DNA of 64,000 nucleotides from CAZIUL01 sp964542475 (GCA_964542475.1 CAZIUL010000013.1:1-64000), one strand, 5' to 3'. Counted from the first letter of the stretch, positions 1 to 9,806 are shown. The notes: a model not told the origin generated them from the letters alone. Translations and numbers: made by a program.

Positions 1-492
1 TGGTTTACGAGACCTGATCGGCTATTTCATGTCGTTCTTGGACAGCAGTGACCCGTGTTCTTCGCGGTGGTGCGTGGAATAGCATCACAGAAAACATCCG
101 CTGTGCGAACCGTTACGACAATAGCCCCGACAACGGAAACTGCCCCTTCGGATTCCGTTTGGTCCTAGAAATACCCTGATAACTGACGATCCATAACAGA
201 CCCTGTGATCACCAATATTGCCGTGATTACGGCACTAGTTATCTTGTGCAAGGAAATAGATAGGGGTTAATGGCAAAGGCGCCTTGTCCTGGTCGATGAG
301 CTTTTCGTTGTTGTGAGTGCCAAACTAGCTGACGTTGAACACTGTGATGCGGCAAGGTGCATGTCAGGAGACGGCCGCATACCTGCTCCTACGGGTTGAG
401 TCTCGTCTCCGGGCTTGAAACGCAGCATGAGCGCAGGTTGCAACGCCGCAGAGGAAGTGGATGAAATGGGTTAAAGGGGTTTGAGAGCCGCC
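1..492. other. Intergenic region without a recognisable gene
   Basis: The first 82 bases stay open in one forward frame and end in a TAG at 80-82, so they could be the tail of a gene that starts outside the window, but nothing in the 26 residues is recognisable. Bases 83-416 hold no convincing coding sequence, RNA gene or strong terminator. The rest is repeat copy 1. Confidence 0.5.
417..470 (+). repeat. Dispersed intergenic repeat, copy 1
   Basis: This is a degenerate copy of the dispersed repeat seen at about 4001, 7485, 44396, 49308, 54011 and 55467. It keeps the CGCAG, GAGCGCAGGTT, GCCGCAGAGGAAG and GATGAAAT blocks in the same order. It lies just downstream of the leftward glycosyltransferase gene. 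Confidence 0.55.
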
Positions 493-2118
493 CTATCGGT
501 TGACCGCCCTTTCCAGGAGCTCTTCAACTCTTTCGTTTCCGGGTGCGATTCGCAGGGCGAACAAAACAAGCCTTTCTTGTTCCTCAGGTGACAAATCCGT
601 AAAAATTCGTGTTATGGAATTTTCCAGCACCTGCGCGTTGGGATAATGGTTCAGGGAGTGCAACAAGATGCTCAGGCTTTGTTCCAGCTCCTTCTTCTTC
701 ATCGCGGTTTTCGCTGCATGCAAATCAAGCAGTATATCCAGCGTCGCTTCTCCATGATCAAGGTCCTGTTCCCTGTACGGAAGATCTGTCATGGCGGTCA
801 GAAGAACGAGCAACACGACAGGTACGATTCCTGATATGAGCCGTTTTCGCGACCGGCGCATCATTGGCCGCAGCAAAGAAAACAAACCCAAAGTGCCGCT
901 GATGCCAAGGAAGGGCGCCAAGGGCAGGCGGTAGCGGCTGCTTACATAGAAGACGATCAATAACGCCGAAAGCGCGCAAGCCGGCAAAAGTATCGGCATC
1001 CGAGGGCTTCTGATCCCCGCGACAAGCCCAAACACACCCAATAACAGCAACAGGCCAAAAGGCACAATGAAAGGTTTCATCAGGCCAAGCCGCTTGCGTT
1101 CGCGCACCAGTGAGTAGTTATCAGGCACCTCGTAGGAGGACACGGCAAAGCGCAGCTTTGAATACAACAGCGAAGGGATTTTTGTCCATTCTTCCATCAG
1201 GTACCGCAGCCCTTCTTTGTAGGAGAGGTTGCGCTGTTCCGCCGCGCTTGGTTTTCTACCCAATTTCCGTTCAGCGATTTTTTGCTCACCGTCCCGTTCG
1301 CTTAAAACCCCATCGGTGTAATCCGGGGGCAGGTTATAGATTCCACGGGAATTCGGATTGTTGCCGACCAGGAACGTGTGTCCCTCACAATAGCTGATCA
1401 AGATAAATCCTTCCCCTGTTCGCAGGTTGTGCGCCGCAACCGGTAAGACGGCCAGCACAACGCCGCCCAATACCATCCAGCCGGATCCCTTCAGGTTTTT
1501 GTAAAGAAGAAAAACCACCACCATCAGGGCCATGACCAGGTTCGCGGCCCAGGTCAAGGATGCAAGCCCAAAAAGAAGACCTGTGGCAAATCCCAGCATG
1601 GATCCGCCGCGCCGCATAAATCTATCTAAAAGAGTGCAGCCCGTGAGCAGCAGAAACAGGGCAGGAACAGTTCCAAGCAGTTTGGTTTCGAAAAAATGAA
1701 GCGGTCCGTAGAACAGCATCAAAAGAAACGCGAACGTTCCGGCTAACAGTCCGGCGTGCGAATACGTCAGAAAGAACACATTGACAAGGATCCCCAAGCC
1801 CAAGATCAACTGAAGGAAGCGAATCCTGTTTCTGCCCTCGGGTGTATCCGCCTCCAAGGCCGTCAGCAGAAAAAGGTATAAAGGAGGCTTATAGAAGGGA
1901 GTGGGTTCATCTTCGAGAAAGTGCTGCTTTGCCTCTTCGAGGTAGACAACAGAATCTCCATAAGGGGCATCGGAGAGTGGCTCGGCTTCCACATAATCCC
2001 GGTGGTATCTGATCTTCATTACACATGCTATGATGACAAGAGCCGCAAGTGTGCCAAAAAAGATCAACAGGGTCCGCCTGTCTCGCCTTATCTTGGATGC
2101 CAATTGCAAAAAGTTCAT
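493..2118 (-). CDS. GT-C type membrane glycosyltransferase (ArnT/PMT-like)
   Basis: This is a polytopic membrane protein of 541 residues with a basic N-terminus, a first transmembrane helix at about 14-34, an extracytoplasmic loop with an Asp-Ser-Val-Val-Tyr stretch and a PFYKPPLYLFLL motif, then about nine more hydrophobic segments. That is the layout of GT-C (GT39-like) transferases, which use polyprenyl-phosphate sugar donors at the outer face of the inner membrane. The soluble C-terminus (about 465-541) is helical and TPR-like. The open frame extends 63 bases further upstream, but the Met at 2118 is preferred because it opens a normal positive-inside first helix. The gene lies 85 bp downstream of a second protein of the same type on the same strand, so the two may form an operon making a surface glycan. 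The substrate cannot be told. Confidence 0.65.
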   Translation of the reverse strand: MNFLQLASKIRRDRRTLLIFFGTLAALVIIACVMKIRYHRDYVEAEPLSDAPYGDSVVYLEEAKQHFLEDEPTPFYKPPLYLFLLTALEADTPEGRNRIRFLQLILGLGILVNVFFLTYSHAGLLAGTFAFLLMLFYGPLHFFETKLLGTVPALFLLLTGCTLLDRFMRRGGSMLGFATGLLFGLASLTWAANLVMALMVVVFLLYKNLKGSGWMVLGGVVLAVLPVAAHNLRTGEGFILISYCEGHTFLVGNNPNSRGIYNLPPDYTDGVLSERDGEQKIAERKLGRKPSAAEQRNLSYKEGLRYLMEEWTKIPSLLYSKLRFAVSSYEVPDNYSLVRERKRLGLMKPFIVPFGLLLLLGVFGLVAGIRSPRMPILLPACALSALLIVFYVSSRYRLPLAPFLGISGTLGLFSLLRPMMRRSRKRLISGIVPVVLLVLLTAMTDLPYREQDLDHGEATLDILLDLHAAKTAMKKKELEQSLSILLHSLNHYPNAQVLENSITRIFTDLSPEEQERLVLFALRIAPGNERVEELLERAVNR

Positions 2119-2203
2119 GGAAGACAATATAATCCTACATAATATTCGGCTTACATCCGCAAAAATAACGGATCGTGGCAATACAGTGAATATAATTACC
2201 TTT

Positions 2204-3625
2204 TTACCACAACGAAAATAATAAAACTTCTTGTACCAGGGTTTGAAAAAGCAACAAACACGGAACTACAAGCCATGCTTTACTGTTGAGCATAGTTTTT
2301 ATGTGTTGGGTGGCGGGCACGACAACAAACACGGCCATGAACAACCATATTCTTTCCGTTTCCATGTAAAACAGCCCGGCACAGCCACTCAAGACAATAA
2401 GGCCAGACAAAGCAAATCCTATTTTATCGGCGAGGTCGAATGATACGAACAGATGCCGTTTTGATATCAAAAAAGCGATTAAAAGCCCAAAAAGCGGAAA
2501 ACCAACTCCTATTAAAAACGCAAGATAATTACCCCAAACGGAATAGAGATTGAATTTCCACGTTTTTGCTCCCCCCGCCAATATTTGTAAGAAATTATCA
2601 TTCTGCTCAAAGGCCGTAATAAAACAGCCGTAAAAATCAAAATCACAAACAAAGTACAATAATATCGGTATGGACATAAAACCAAAGCCTATTATAGTTA
2701 AACTGCTGAATATCATTCTTGTTTTCGTGAATCCATACTTCAATAATATTATGAACAGGACAAAAAGTCCCAGAATGAAAGCTGAAAAGCTGAAGAATAG
2801 AGAGGTTCCCAACAAGGCTCCGCAAAGGAATTGACCTTTTTTCCGGTTGGCCGAGTCAAAGCTTGCAACCAGCAAATAAACTGGCCAGGCGGCAATGGCG
2901 GCAAAAAATGCGTTCAAGCTTACTGCTCCGAATATGACCGAGGATGGAAACGCGGCAAGCAGACCCGCTGCCGCGAAGGCGGCTTTGTTGCAGCCGAAGA
3001 TCTTCTTCCCCAACAATACAACCGGAAACACAACCGTGCTCGACAAAATCACCAAAGCCCAGCCAAGAACGTTTAGCCCGCCACCCAGGATCCCGGACAA
3101 GTAAAAAAGAAATATCGAATAGCCGGGAGGAAAGTGCTTTCCATGTAAACTGAGCGTGGGCATTAAATCAGGGTAAGTTTGTAAATAATGTCTTAATCCG
3201 ACTCTATCGATAACAGTTGTATCGTGAAGGATCTCTTCCCCCGGATAAGTTACAAACTCCAACCCCATTTGATCAAAATCGTGACGAACAAACGAGAATG
3301 AAACTCTGATTATAACCATGAAAGCGAAAAGCAAGAGGAGGTTTACCCGGAAAGGCAGTTTGTGTAGAAAAGCCAAATAGGTTATGAATATCACCGACGC
3401 AAGGATAGGAACGAGTATTCTGGGAGTGACAGCAGGAAGGTAAAAGGAATACAAAGGACTTACAGGCTTGTTATCCCCATAGTTGGTCAATAATGTGTAA
3501 TCGATGACAAAGAGATCAACGAGAAACAGTAAGAGAGTAATGACAAGCCCCAACATGACCGGTATAATTATCCGTTTTGAAACACGGTTAGTCTTCTTGT
3601 TGGGTATGGTTTGCATGTCATCCAT
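2204..3625 (-). CDS. GT39-like membrane glycosyltransferase
   Basis: This 473-residue protein has about eleven predicted transmembrane helices after a basic N-terminal segment. The first large periplasmic loop (about 120-165) contains GKHFPPGYSIF, matching the H-x-P-P-G-type motif typical of dolichyl/polyprenyl-phosphate mannosyltransferase-like proteins, followed directly by a membrane helix. Members of this family transfer a lipid-linked sugar to protein or glycan acceptors on the outer membrane leaflet. It is upstream of, and co-directional with, the related 541-residue protein. The region is more AT-rich than its surroundings, which suggests transfer of a surface-glycan locus, but this is only an impression. 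Family assignment is fair; acceptor and donor are unknown. Confidence 0.65.
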   Translation of the reverse strand: MDDMQTIPNKKTNRVSKRIIIPVMLGLVITLLLFLVDLFVIDYTLLTNYGDNKPVSPLYSFYLPAVTPRILVPILASVIFITYLAFLHKLPFRVNLLLLFAFMVIIRVSFSFVRHDFDQMGLEFVTYPGEEILHDTTVIDRVGLRHYLQTYPDLMPTLSLHGKHFPPGYSIFLFYLSGILGGGLNVLGWALVILSSTVVFPVVLLGKKIFGCNKAAFAAAGLLAAFPSSVIFGAVSLNAFFAAIAAWPVYLLVASFDSANRKKGQFLCGALLGTSLFFSFSAFILGLFVLFIILLKYGFTKTRMIFSSLTIIGFGFMSIPILLYFVCDFDFYGCFITAFEQNDNFLQILAGGAKTWKFNLYSVWGNYLAFLIGVGFPLFGLLIAFLISKRHLFVSFDLADKIGFALSGLIVLSGCAGLFYMETERIWLFMAVFVVVPATQHIKTMLNSKAWLVVPCLLLFQTLVQEVLLFSLW

Positions 3626-3743
3626 CTAAACGTTTTCCCAGGCCTCATGTCCAGTCATGAAATAATCACGGTTAATCCGCTTGCTTCAACCTCATATATT
3701 TTGGCACCTCGCGGCCAAGAACATGAAATATGCCGGTCAGCAG

Positions 3744-3939
3744 GCTAACCTTAATGCGTCAAAAGCTTCGGCATAAAACGCTTCGCTTGGCCGATAGCAC
3801 GCCATCTACAACATAAAACCAATTTTCCGTCTCCTCACATAAGATGCACTTAAGTTCCGGGACAAAAAACCGATTTTATGCTGTAGCTGACGCACTCTTG
3901 GCCATTTCTGCTCGAAGTTTATGACGCATTAAGGCTAAC
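3744..3939 (+). repeat. 196-bp foldback (MITE-like) repeat, copy 1
   Basis: The element begins GCTAACCTTAATGCGTC and ends with the reverse complement of almost the same sequence, so it has imperfect terminal inverted repeats of about 25 bp. Further matching blocks inside (CTACAACATAAAA-like) let the whole unit fold back on itself. A second copy in opposite orientation lies at 41817-42010 and differs at only about five positions by eye. It has no coding capacity. It looks like a non-autonomous mobile element or a structured repeat. Confidence 0.85.
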
Positions 3940-4000
3940 AAATATGAACAAGAAAAGTTAACCCCAATCTGTCAAAAACCTAACGGCAAATCCGCTTCAG

Positions 4001-4046
4001 AGCGCGCAGTTTACGGGGCCGTACCAGAAGAGGATGGAGTATGGGG
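4001..4046 (+). repeat. Dispersed intergenic repeat, copy 2
   Basis: The order of blocks (GCGCAG, TTTACGG, GCCG, CAGAAGAGGATG, AGTATGGGG) matches copy 4 at 44396-44440 on the other strand and copies 3 and 6. It sits about 100 bp upstream of the preferred start of the esterase gene. Confidence 0.6.
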
Positions 4047-4149
4047 ACTAGCAGCACCATTGAACGATCTCGATGCTATCCTATACACGCCGACAGGAAA
4101 ACGGTATCGTATGCGCCTGAGCATTACCGTCACGGAAAGGAAACCCAGA

Positions 4150-7100
4150 ATGATCGTGGACAAAAGGGAGCGTCGGCTCGCGTTCATTGCCGGCTTCGCG
4201 GTTGCGGCATTTCTTCTTGCCGGGCTGATGCAGGCGGCTGCAAAAGGGGATGAAAGGAATAAGCCGGATTTTACCAGGGGCGATGAGATTCCAGAGGGGT
4301 CAACGCACGACTGGAACCTTGGCCCGACAGGCGCGCGCGGCTGGATGTACAGCGACAAGATGGAGACGAGCGATGCCCGACAGGTTTACATCACTCAGGT
4401 AGATGACGGGTCTCCTGCCCATGGTGTACTCGAGAAGGGTGATGTGATCCTGGGGATCGCCGGCAAGCCGTTCTTCCATGATCCACGGATGGAAATCGGC
4501 AAAGCCATCACCGAATCAGAATCCGGCAACGGGATTCTGTCCCTGTCTCGCTGGCGGAAGGGCAAAACCGACAGTGTTGACCTGCAATTGCCGATCCTGG
4601 GCTCTTACGGCCCGACCGCTCCTTTCGGATGCGCAAAGTCCAAGAGGATCTTCGAGCGAGGCTGCGGGGCATTGGCCGAGAAGATGAAGGACGATCCCGA
4701 AAAGGGTAATCCGATCGAACGGTCGCTCAATGCGCTTGCCTTGTTGTCCAGTGGTAAATCCGAATACCTGCCGCTGGTCCGAAAGCAGGTCGAATGGGCC
4801 TCGCAGTACTCCGACCTCGAAAGGAAGACCCTGCATTCGTGGTGGTATGGCTATGTGAACATGCTTGTGGCCGAGTATATTCTGGCCACGCGTGATCGCA
4901 CCTTCATGCCGGACTTGAAACGCATCACCATGGAAATCGTTCATGGACAGAGCGTGGTCGGTTCGTGGGGGCACAGGTTCGTTCAGCCTGAAAACGGTTG
5001 CCTCGCCGGTTACGGGATGATGAACGCCCCGGGCCTGCCGCTGACGGTCTCGCTCATTTTAGCGCGCGAGGCCGGGGTGAGCGATCCGGCGCTGGACAGG
5101 GCCATAGAGAAGAGCGCGCGCCTGATTCGTTTCTACGTGGGCAAGGGGAGCGTTCCTTATGGCGACCATCATCCGTGGATCGATACACACGAGGACAACG
5201 GCAAGAACGGGATCGCCGCCCTGATGTTTAACCTGCTCGGTGATGCCGAGGCGGCGGAGTATTTTTCGCGGATGAGCGTCGCTTCTCACGGCGGCGAACG
5301 CGATACCGGGCACACGGGCAATTTCTTCAACATCCTCTGGGCAATGCCGGGCGTTTCCCTGTCCGGCCCGCATGCCGCCGGCGCGTGGATGAAGGAGTTC
5401 GGTTGGTATTATGACCTCGCGCGATGCTGGGACGGGACCTATCTCCACCAGGGCCCGCCTGCCGAGAGGCCCGACTCGTACAAGGGCTGGGACTGCACAG
5501 GTGTCTATCTGCTGGCTTACGGCCTTCCGCTGAAGAAGATCCATCTGACCGGAAAAATGAGTGTCGCCCCGCAGGTCGATGCGGCTGTTGCAGAACGCCT
5601 CATTGCCGATGGGCGCGGCTGGAGCCCCAAGCATCGGATCGCTTCCTATGCCGAGCGCAAAGACGCGGACATTTATGCCGACCTCGGAAGCTGGTCTCCG
5701 GTTGTCCGTGAGCGCTCGGCAATGGAACTGGCCAACCGAGACGGCGACCCGACCACAAGGCTGATCGAAATGCTCGATGCTCCCAGCCTGTACACCCGCT
5801 ATGGCGCTTGCCAGGCCCTGATCATGCTCAAGAAGCGCGCGGCTCCCGCGGTGTCCGCATTGAAAGAAACGCTGGCAGCCGAAGATCTCTGGCTGCGCAT
5901 AAAGGCCGCCGAAGCGCTGGCGGGCATCGGCTCAGCAGCCATGTCGACAGTGCCTGACCTGCTCGAGATGCTCGCACAACAAAACCCGGAAGCGGACCCG
6001 CGCGGCATGCAGCAGCGCTACCTGTGCTTCGCGTTGTTCAACCAGCGCGACGGCATGCTGGGACGTTCACTCGAGGGAGTGGATCGTGAATCGCTTTACA
6101 CCGCCGTGTCGGCCGGGCTTGGCAACGAGGACGGCCGAGCCCGGGGAAGCATCGCATCGGTTTACAAGAACCTTTCCTACGAAGAAATCGAGCCTCTGCT
6201 GCCCGCCATCCACCAGGCCGTGATCAAGCCCGCTCCCAGCGGTATCATGTTTGCGGACGGCATCCGGCTGAGCGGCCTAGAGATTCTCGCGAAGCATCGA
6301 ATCAAGGAAGGTTTGCCCCTCTGTGTTTCGCTAATCGATCCCGGTCGGTGGGGCTTGAGGAACAGGATCAAGCGCTGCCTGGAAACACTTCGGGTTTACG
6401 GTGGAGCCGCCAAACCGCAGATCCCGCGGATTCAGGAGCTCGAAAAAGCGCTGCTGTCAAAGAACTGGAAACCCGAAGAGATCAAGGAGCTAGGCCTCCC
6501 GGCCATCATCAAGGAAATCACGGACGACCGGGATCCTCCTGTCCTGCGGTCGCTGAACCTTTCCAAAGCTAAAGACTTGGAAGCCGGCCGTGGCAGGAAG
6601 CTGCAGATCTTCATCCTTGCCGGCCAGTCCAACATGGAAGGGCAGGGGGTGGTGTCCATGGATCACCCGGAGCATTACAACGGGGGCAAAGGCAATCTCG
6701 TCTGGTCGATGGCTCATTCCGCAAGCAAAGAAAAGATGCTGCATCTCAAGGACGCCAACGGACAATGGGTTGTCAGGGATGATGTCGAGATCAGTTTCAA
6801 GGCGAGAGACGCGGTTCGCAAGGGCGGCTTGACAGTTGGTTATACAGGTTACGGCGGGAGCAGCCACATCGGCCCCGAGCTTCAGTTCGGCAATGTGATG
6901 GGCGATTTTTTCGATGAACCGGTCCTGCTCATCAAAACGGCCTGGGGCGGCAAGAGCCTCTACAAGGATTTCAGGCCGCCGAGTTCGGAAGGTGAAGTAG
7001 GTCCGTATTACAGCCGGATGGTCCAGGAGGTTCGCGACGCCTTGAAGGCGCTCGGGGATGAAAAATACGAGATCAAAGGTTTTGTCTGGATGCAGGGGTG

Positions 7101-7464
7101 GAACGACATGTGCACCGAGCCCGCCGTGCCCGAATACGCTGAGAATCTGGTCAATCTGGCCGGGGATATCCGCCGGGAATTCAAAACGCCCGAGCTTCCG
7201 ATTGTCATTGGCGAACTGGGAAATGGGGGCGCTGCAAAGCCGGGAAGCAGCATGCAGAAATTCCGCGACGCACAAAAACGCGGCGCAGAAAACATCGATA
7301 ACGCCCTTTTTGTATCGACCAGTGACTTTGCGCGGCCGCCAGAGTTGTCACCCAACACAGGGCACGGACATCACTGGTTTGGAAACGCGGAATCTTACTT
7401 CCTGGTCGGCAACGCTCTTGGACAGGCGATGAAGGAACTCGTGTCCGGGACGAATCTGCAGTAG
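4150..7464 (+). CDS. Exported PDZ / DUF6288-like / HEAT / sialate O-acetylesterase protein
   Basis: The start at 4150 is preferred over one 90 bases upstream because it is preceded by an AAGGAAA ribosome site and opens a signal peptide (KRERR followed by a hydrophobic stretch). The 1104-residue product has four parts: a PDZ-like domain at about 77-130, a helical toroid-like region at about 160-480 resembling DUF6288 proteins, HEAT-like repeats at about 520-785, and a SASA (sialate O-acetylesterase, SGNH) domain at about 815-1100. The esterase part opens with LAGQSNMEGQG, where the Ser is the likely nucleophile, and ends with a GHGHHWFG segment that may supply the catalytic His. It probably deacetylates a glycan in the periplasm or outside the cell. 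Sialic acid genes lie 40 kb away, so a link is possible but unproven. Confidence 0.75.
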   Translation: MIVDKRERRLAFIAGFAVAAFLLAGLMQAAAKGDERNKPDFTRGDEIPEGSTHDWNLGPTGARGWMYSDKMETSDARQVYITQVDDGSPAHGVLEKGDVILGIAGKPFFHDPRMEIGKAITESESGNGILSLSRWRKGKTDSVDLQLPILGSYGPTAPFGCAKSKRIFERGCGALAEKMKDDPEKGNPIERSLNALALLSSGKSEYLPLVRKQVEWASQYSDLERKTLHSWWYGYVNMLVAEYILATRDRTFMPDLKRITMEIVHGQSVVGSWGHRFVQPENGCLAGYGMMNAPGLPLTVSLILAREAGVSDPALDRAIEKSARLIRFYVGKGSVPYGDHHPWIDTHEDNGKNGIAALMFNLLGDAEAAEYFSRMSVASHGGERDTGHTGNFFNILWAMPGVSLSGPHAAGAWMKEFGWYYDLARCWDGTYLHQGPPAERPDSYKGWDCTGVYLLAYGLPLKKIHLTGKMSVAPQVDAAVAERLIADGRGWSPKHRIASYAERKDADIYADLGSWSPVVRERSAMELANRDGDPTTRLIEMLDAPSLYTRYGACQALIMLKKRAAPAVSALKETLAAEDLWLRIKAAEALAGIGSAAMSTVPDLLEMLAQQNPEADPRGMQQRYLCFALFNQRDGMLGRSLEGVDRESLYTAVSAGLGNEDGRARGSIASVYKNLSYEEIEPLLPAIHQAVIKPAPSGIMFADGIRLSGLEILAKHRIKEGLPLCVSLIDPGRWGLRNRIKRCLETLRVYGGAAKPQIPRIQELEKALLSKNWKPEEIKELGLPAIIKEITDDRDPPVLRSLNLSKAKDLEAGRGRKLQIFILAGQSNMEGQGVVSMDHPEHYNGGKGNLVWSMAHSASKEKMLHLKDANGQWVVRDDVEISFKARDAVRKGGLTVGYTGYGGSSHIGPELQFGNVMGDFFDEPVLLIKTAWGGKSLYKDFRPPSSEGEVGPYYSRMVQEVRDALKALGDEKYEIKGFVWMQGWNDMCTEPAVPEYAENLVNLAGDIRREFKTPELPIVIGELGNGGAAKPGSSMQKFRDAQKRGAENIDNALFVSTSDFARPPELSPNTGHGHHWFGNAESYFLVGNALGQAMKELVSGTNLQ

Positions 7465-7484
7465 AAATAAAGTTTTTACGGTTC

Positions 7485-7552
7485 GCATGAAACGCAGCCA
7501 CAGCGCAGGTTACGGTGCCGCAGCAGAAGAGTATGAAATAAGCGGATTAGAG
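7485..7552 (+). repeat. Dispersed intergenic repeat, copy 3
   Basis: This is one of the best-preserved copies: ACGCAGCCACAGCGCAGGTT, then ACGGTGCCGCAGCAGAAGAG, then TATGAAATAAGCGG. Copy 6 (54011) matches it almost base for base through the first two blocks. It lies between the stop of the esterase gene and the next gene. Confidence 0.8.
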
Positions 7553-7596
7553 GATTCGGTGAGAGGCCGAACAATTGGAACGCGAAGGAGATAATC

Positions 7597-7680
7597 ATGA
7601 AGAAGCTTTTGCTGAGTGCAGCCTGTTTTACGCTCATGCATTCGGTATTCGCATTGCAGTCGCCTGCCTGGAAGCGGTAG
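7597..7680 (+). pseudogene. Orphan signal-peptide-like mini-ORF
   Basis: A good AAGGAG ribosome site at 7585-7590 is followed by an ATG and 27 codons that read as a lysine-initiated hydrophobic signal peptide (MKKLLLSAACFTLMHSVFA) and then stop seven residues after the likely cleavage site. It looks like the beginning of a secreted protein whose body has been lost, or less likely a genuine small peptide. It lies 73 bp before the phosphatase gene. Confidence 0.4.
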
Positions 7681-7753
7681 CATGTCCGACAAATCAGGAT
7701 AATCAGGAAGAGTGAGTTGGGTTGGTCCGACACCAAACAGTAGGAGTGCCCCG

Positions 7754-8689
7754 ATGTTCAAGAACCTTTGCCTGTTCTTTTCCCTTGCAGCTTTTTTGTG
7801 TTCAGCCTCGACAGCTCAATCGCGGGAGACCGCGGGCTCTTCCGAGGTAGAGGCGGTTGAGCAGATTCTGAATGCTTTCCACAAGGCCGCATCAGAGGCG
7901 GATGAAGAGCTGTACTTCGGTTTCTTTGCGCCGGAAGGCGTCTTCATGGGAACCGACGGCGGTGAGCGGTGGACGGTTCCCCAGTACCGGGCGTTTGCGC
8001 ATCCCTATTTCAGCGCGGGGAAGGGATGGACCTTTGTTCCGAGAGATCGTTTTGTTTTTCTCGACGGGCGCAAGACCGTGGCGTGGTTCGACGAGAAGCT
8101 CGACAGCGCGAGCTACGGCGAGTGCCGGGGCACGGGGGTGCTGCTCAAGCTCGACGGCGCCTGGAAGGTGGCGCACTACAACCTGACGGTTCCCGTTCCC
8201 AACGATCTCTTGAAGGACCTGGTACAAAGGATACGCGGCGACGAGCCGGAGCGCACGGTTGTTTTTATCGTACGCCATGCGGAAAAGATGGACGATACCG
8301 AAAATCCGGACCCAGTGCTTTCCGAAGAAGGGGAGGCGCGCGCAGACAGGCTGGCGCGGATGCTCGTCAATCAACGCCTGGGCGCAGCCTACGCCACGGA
8401 ATACAAGCGCACACAACAAACCGTTGCTCCGGCAGCCGCGGCGGTTGGGATAGCGCCCACGGTCGTGGAAGCAGCCGGTGTCAAGGAGCTGGCCGAGGCA
8501 TTGAAAACCCGGCACAAGGGACAGTCCGTACTGGTGAGCGGTCACTCCAATACCGTGCCGGCCTTGATTGCCGCCCTGGGCGTGGAAAAGGAGATTGTTG
8601 TGAAGGGCGGGGACTACGGCAACCTCTTTGTGGTCACCTTGAACGGCGGGGACAAGCCCTTGTTTCTCCACCTTCGCTTTGGGTGGTAG
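7754..8689 (+). CDS. Exported NTF2-like / histidine phosphatase fusion
   Basis: The start at 7754 opens a signal peptide (MFKNLCLFFSLAAFLC, cleavage probably after STAQS). Residues about 35-155 resemble the SnoaL/DUF4440 NTF2-like fold often found in secreted calcium/calmodulin-kinase-like and SnoaL proteins. From about 172 the protein matches the histidine phosphatase superfamily, with the VRHAEK motif carrying the catalytic His, a TEYKRTQQT helix and a late SGHSNTVPALI segment with the second His. The substrate is unknown; other members act on phosphosugars, nucleotides or phosphoproteins. The two-domain layout is recognised by eye and the N-terminal part is less certain than the phosphatase part. 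The gene converges on the HEAT-like gene only 7 bp away. Confidence 0.75.
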   Translation: MFKNLCLFFSLAAFLCSASTAQSRETAGSSEVEAVEQILNAFHKAASEADEELYFGFFAPEGVFMGTDGGERWTVPQYRAFAHPYFSAGKGWTFVPRDRFVFLDGRKTVAWFDEKLDSASYGECRGTGVLLKLDGAWKVAHYNLTVPVPNDLLKDLVQRIRGDEPERTVVFIVRHAEKMDDTENPDPVLSEEGEARADRLARMLVNQRLGAAYATEYKRTQQTVAPAAAAVGIAPTVVEAAGVKELAEALKTRHKGQSVLVSGHSNTVPALIAALGVEKEIVVKGGDYGNLFVVTLNGGDKPLFLHLRFGW

Positions 8690-8696
8690 AGAACCT

Positions 8697-9512
8697 CTAC
8701 CACTTCTTCTTGTCCTTGTGCTCTTCGTACCACTCGCGCCAGTCAGGAGCCGTGTCAAGTGTTCTCAATGTCAGCTTTTGCAGGGCGCTGTTGAACGAGC
8801 ACTCGACTATGATCAGCCTGTCGTACTCCTTGGAATACTCTTTCGAGTTTTCGGCTTCCGTCGCAATACCGCTGTAGACATCGATCAGTTTCGCCACAAC
8901 CTCTTTGCGCTGATCGAGCGGCAGCTCATAAAAGCAGGAGAGCGCCTGGCACGCCGCATTGACTATCAAGGCGTCATCGTTGCGGATCAGCTTGTACAGC
9001 TTCTTGAGCGCAGCCGGATTCCTGTTGAACCCGATGGCCTCGATTATCGTTACCCTGATCCGCTTCTTGGCCACGGCCTCTATCTGATCCCCGCTTTTCA
9101 AGGGCCTGAGCGTTTTCCTGTTCAATGCGTACAGCAGGGCATCGTAACCGTGCTCTTCCATGTTCGAAAGGCATGCTGCAGCAGTGCACATAAAGCTCGA
9201 GTCCTCTGGAAAAGGCTTGATGTCGAACCCTTTCCTGAACACCCTTGCCATCTTTTTCTTTTCGCTCTTGGTCGCTTTGGGATAGATGTCGTGGAAAATC
9301 TGGTAGATGTCAACGATCCTTGCCGTGTCACGGTGGCTTTTGTCCTTGTAAAGGACCAGGAGCTCTCTTGCCAGCTTTTCCACGTTACGGCCGTGGCCAT
9401 CTTTCGCAGGATCATCCTGCGGCGCGGCAGCTTGTACAGCCGGGAATGCGCCGGCAAGGCAAAACAGCACGAACATTAAAAGAAGAACCGACCTTGGCAC
9501 ATTGGTGGACAT
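8697..9512 (-). CDS. Exported HEAT-like helical protein of unknown function
   Basis: The product has 271 residues with a typical signal peptide (cleavage near AVQA-AAP). The mature part is a set of paired helices containing segments such as NPAALKKLYKLIRNDDALIV and NAACQALSCFYELP, which look like HEAT/armadillo-type repeats, and it ends with a very basic tail. Such solenoids usually bind other proteins. Nothing in it points to an enzyme. It is transcribed toward the phosphatase gene and away from the protease gene, with which it shares a roughly 290-bp divergent promoter region. Confidence 0.55.
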   Translation of the reverse strand: MSTNVPRSVLLLMFVLFCLAGAFPAVQAAAPQDDPAKDGHGRNVEKLARELLVLYKDKSHRDTARIVDIYQIFHDIYPKATKSEKKKMARVFRKGFDIKPFPEDSSFMCTAAACLSNMEEHGYDALLYALNRKTLRPLKSGDQIEAVAKKRIRVTIIEAIGFNRNPAALKKLYKLIRNDDALIVNAACQALSCFYELPLDQRKEVVAKLIDVYSGIATEAENSKEYSKEYDRLIIVECSFNSALQKLTLRTLDTAPDWREWYEEHKDKKKW

Positions 9513-9806
9513 CGCAACCTCCTCTGCTGGAAAGACATGGAACGGAGGTGTTTTTCCGCCCTGGACAGGCTGTCACTCGCCTGTTCATGTCTTCAATATA
9601 TCACAAAAACCCGTGAACATCGACAGCCGATGAGCATTTTCACCTCTTTTCGCATCTGCAGGTTTGAGCGGACCGAGCGGTTGTTTCTTGACAATAACCC
9701 ATAAAAATGCACAATGGTTTCCCGGATAGCTTGCGACATAACACGGACATTCAATATTTCATACACGCGGGGCCGCCTGGCGATACCCTGCCGGAGGAAA
9801 AATGCC

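Larger units (their letters stand above)
3626..4149. other. Intergenic region between glycosyltransferase and esterase genes
   Basis: This stretch separates divergently transcribed genes. It holds the 196-bp foldback repeat (3744-3939) and a degenerate dispersed repeat (4001-4046). Promoters for both directions should lie here, but no clear consensus boxes were seen. Confidence 0.6.

Noticed and set aside
2..82. Tail of a possible gene entering from the left
   Set aside because: Twenty-six codons ending in TAG with no recognisable motif are easily expected by chance.
6490..7275. Antisense frame of 261 codons in the esterase domain
   Set aside because: It is a mirror of the codon bias of the SASA coding strand and has no recognisable motif.
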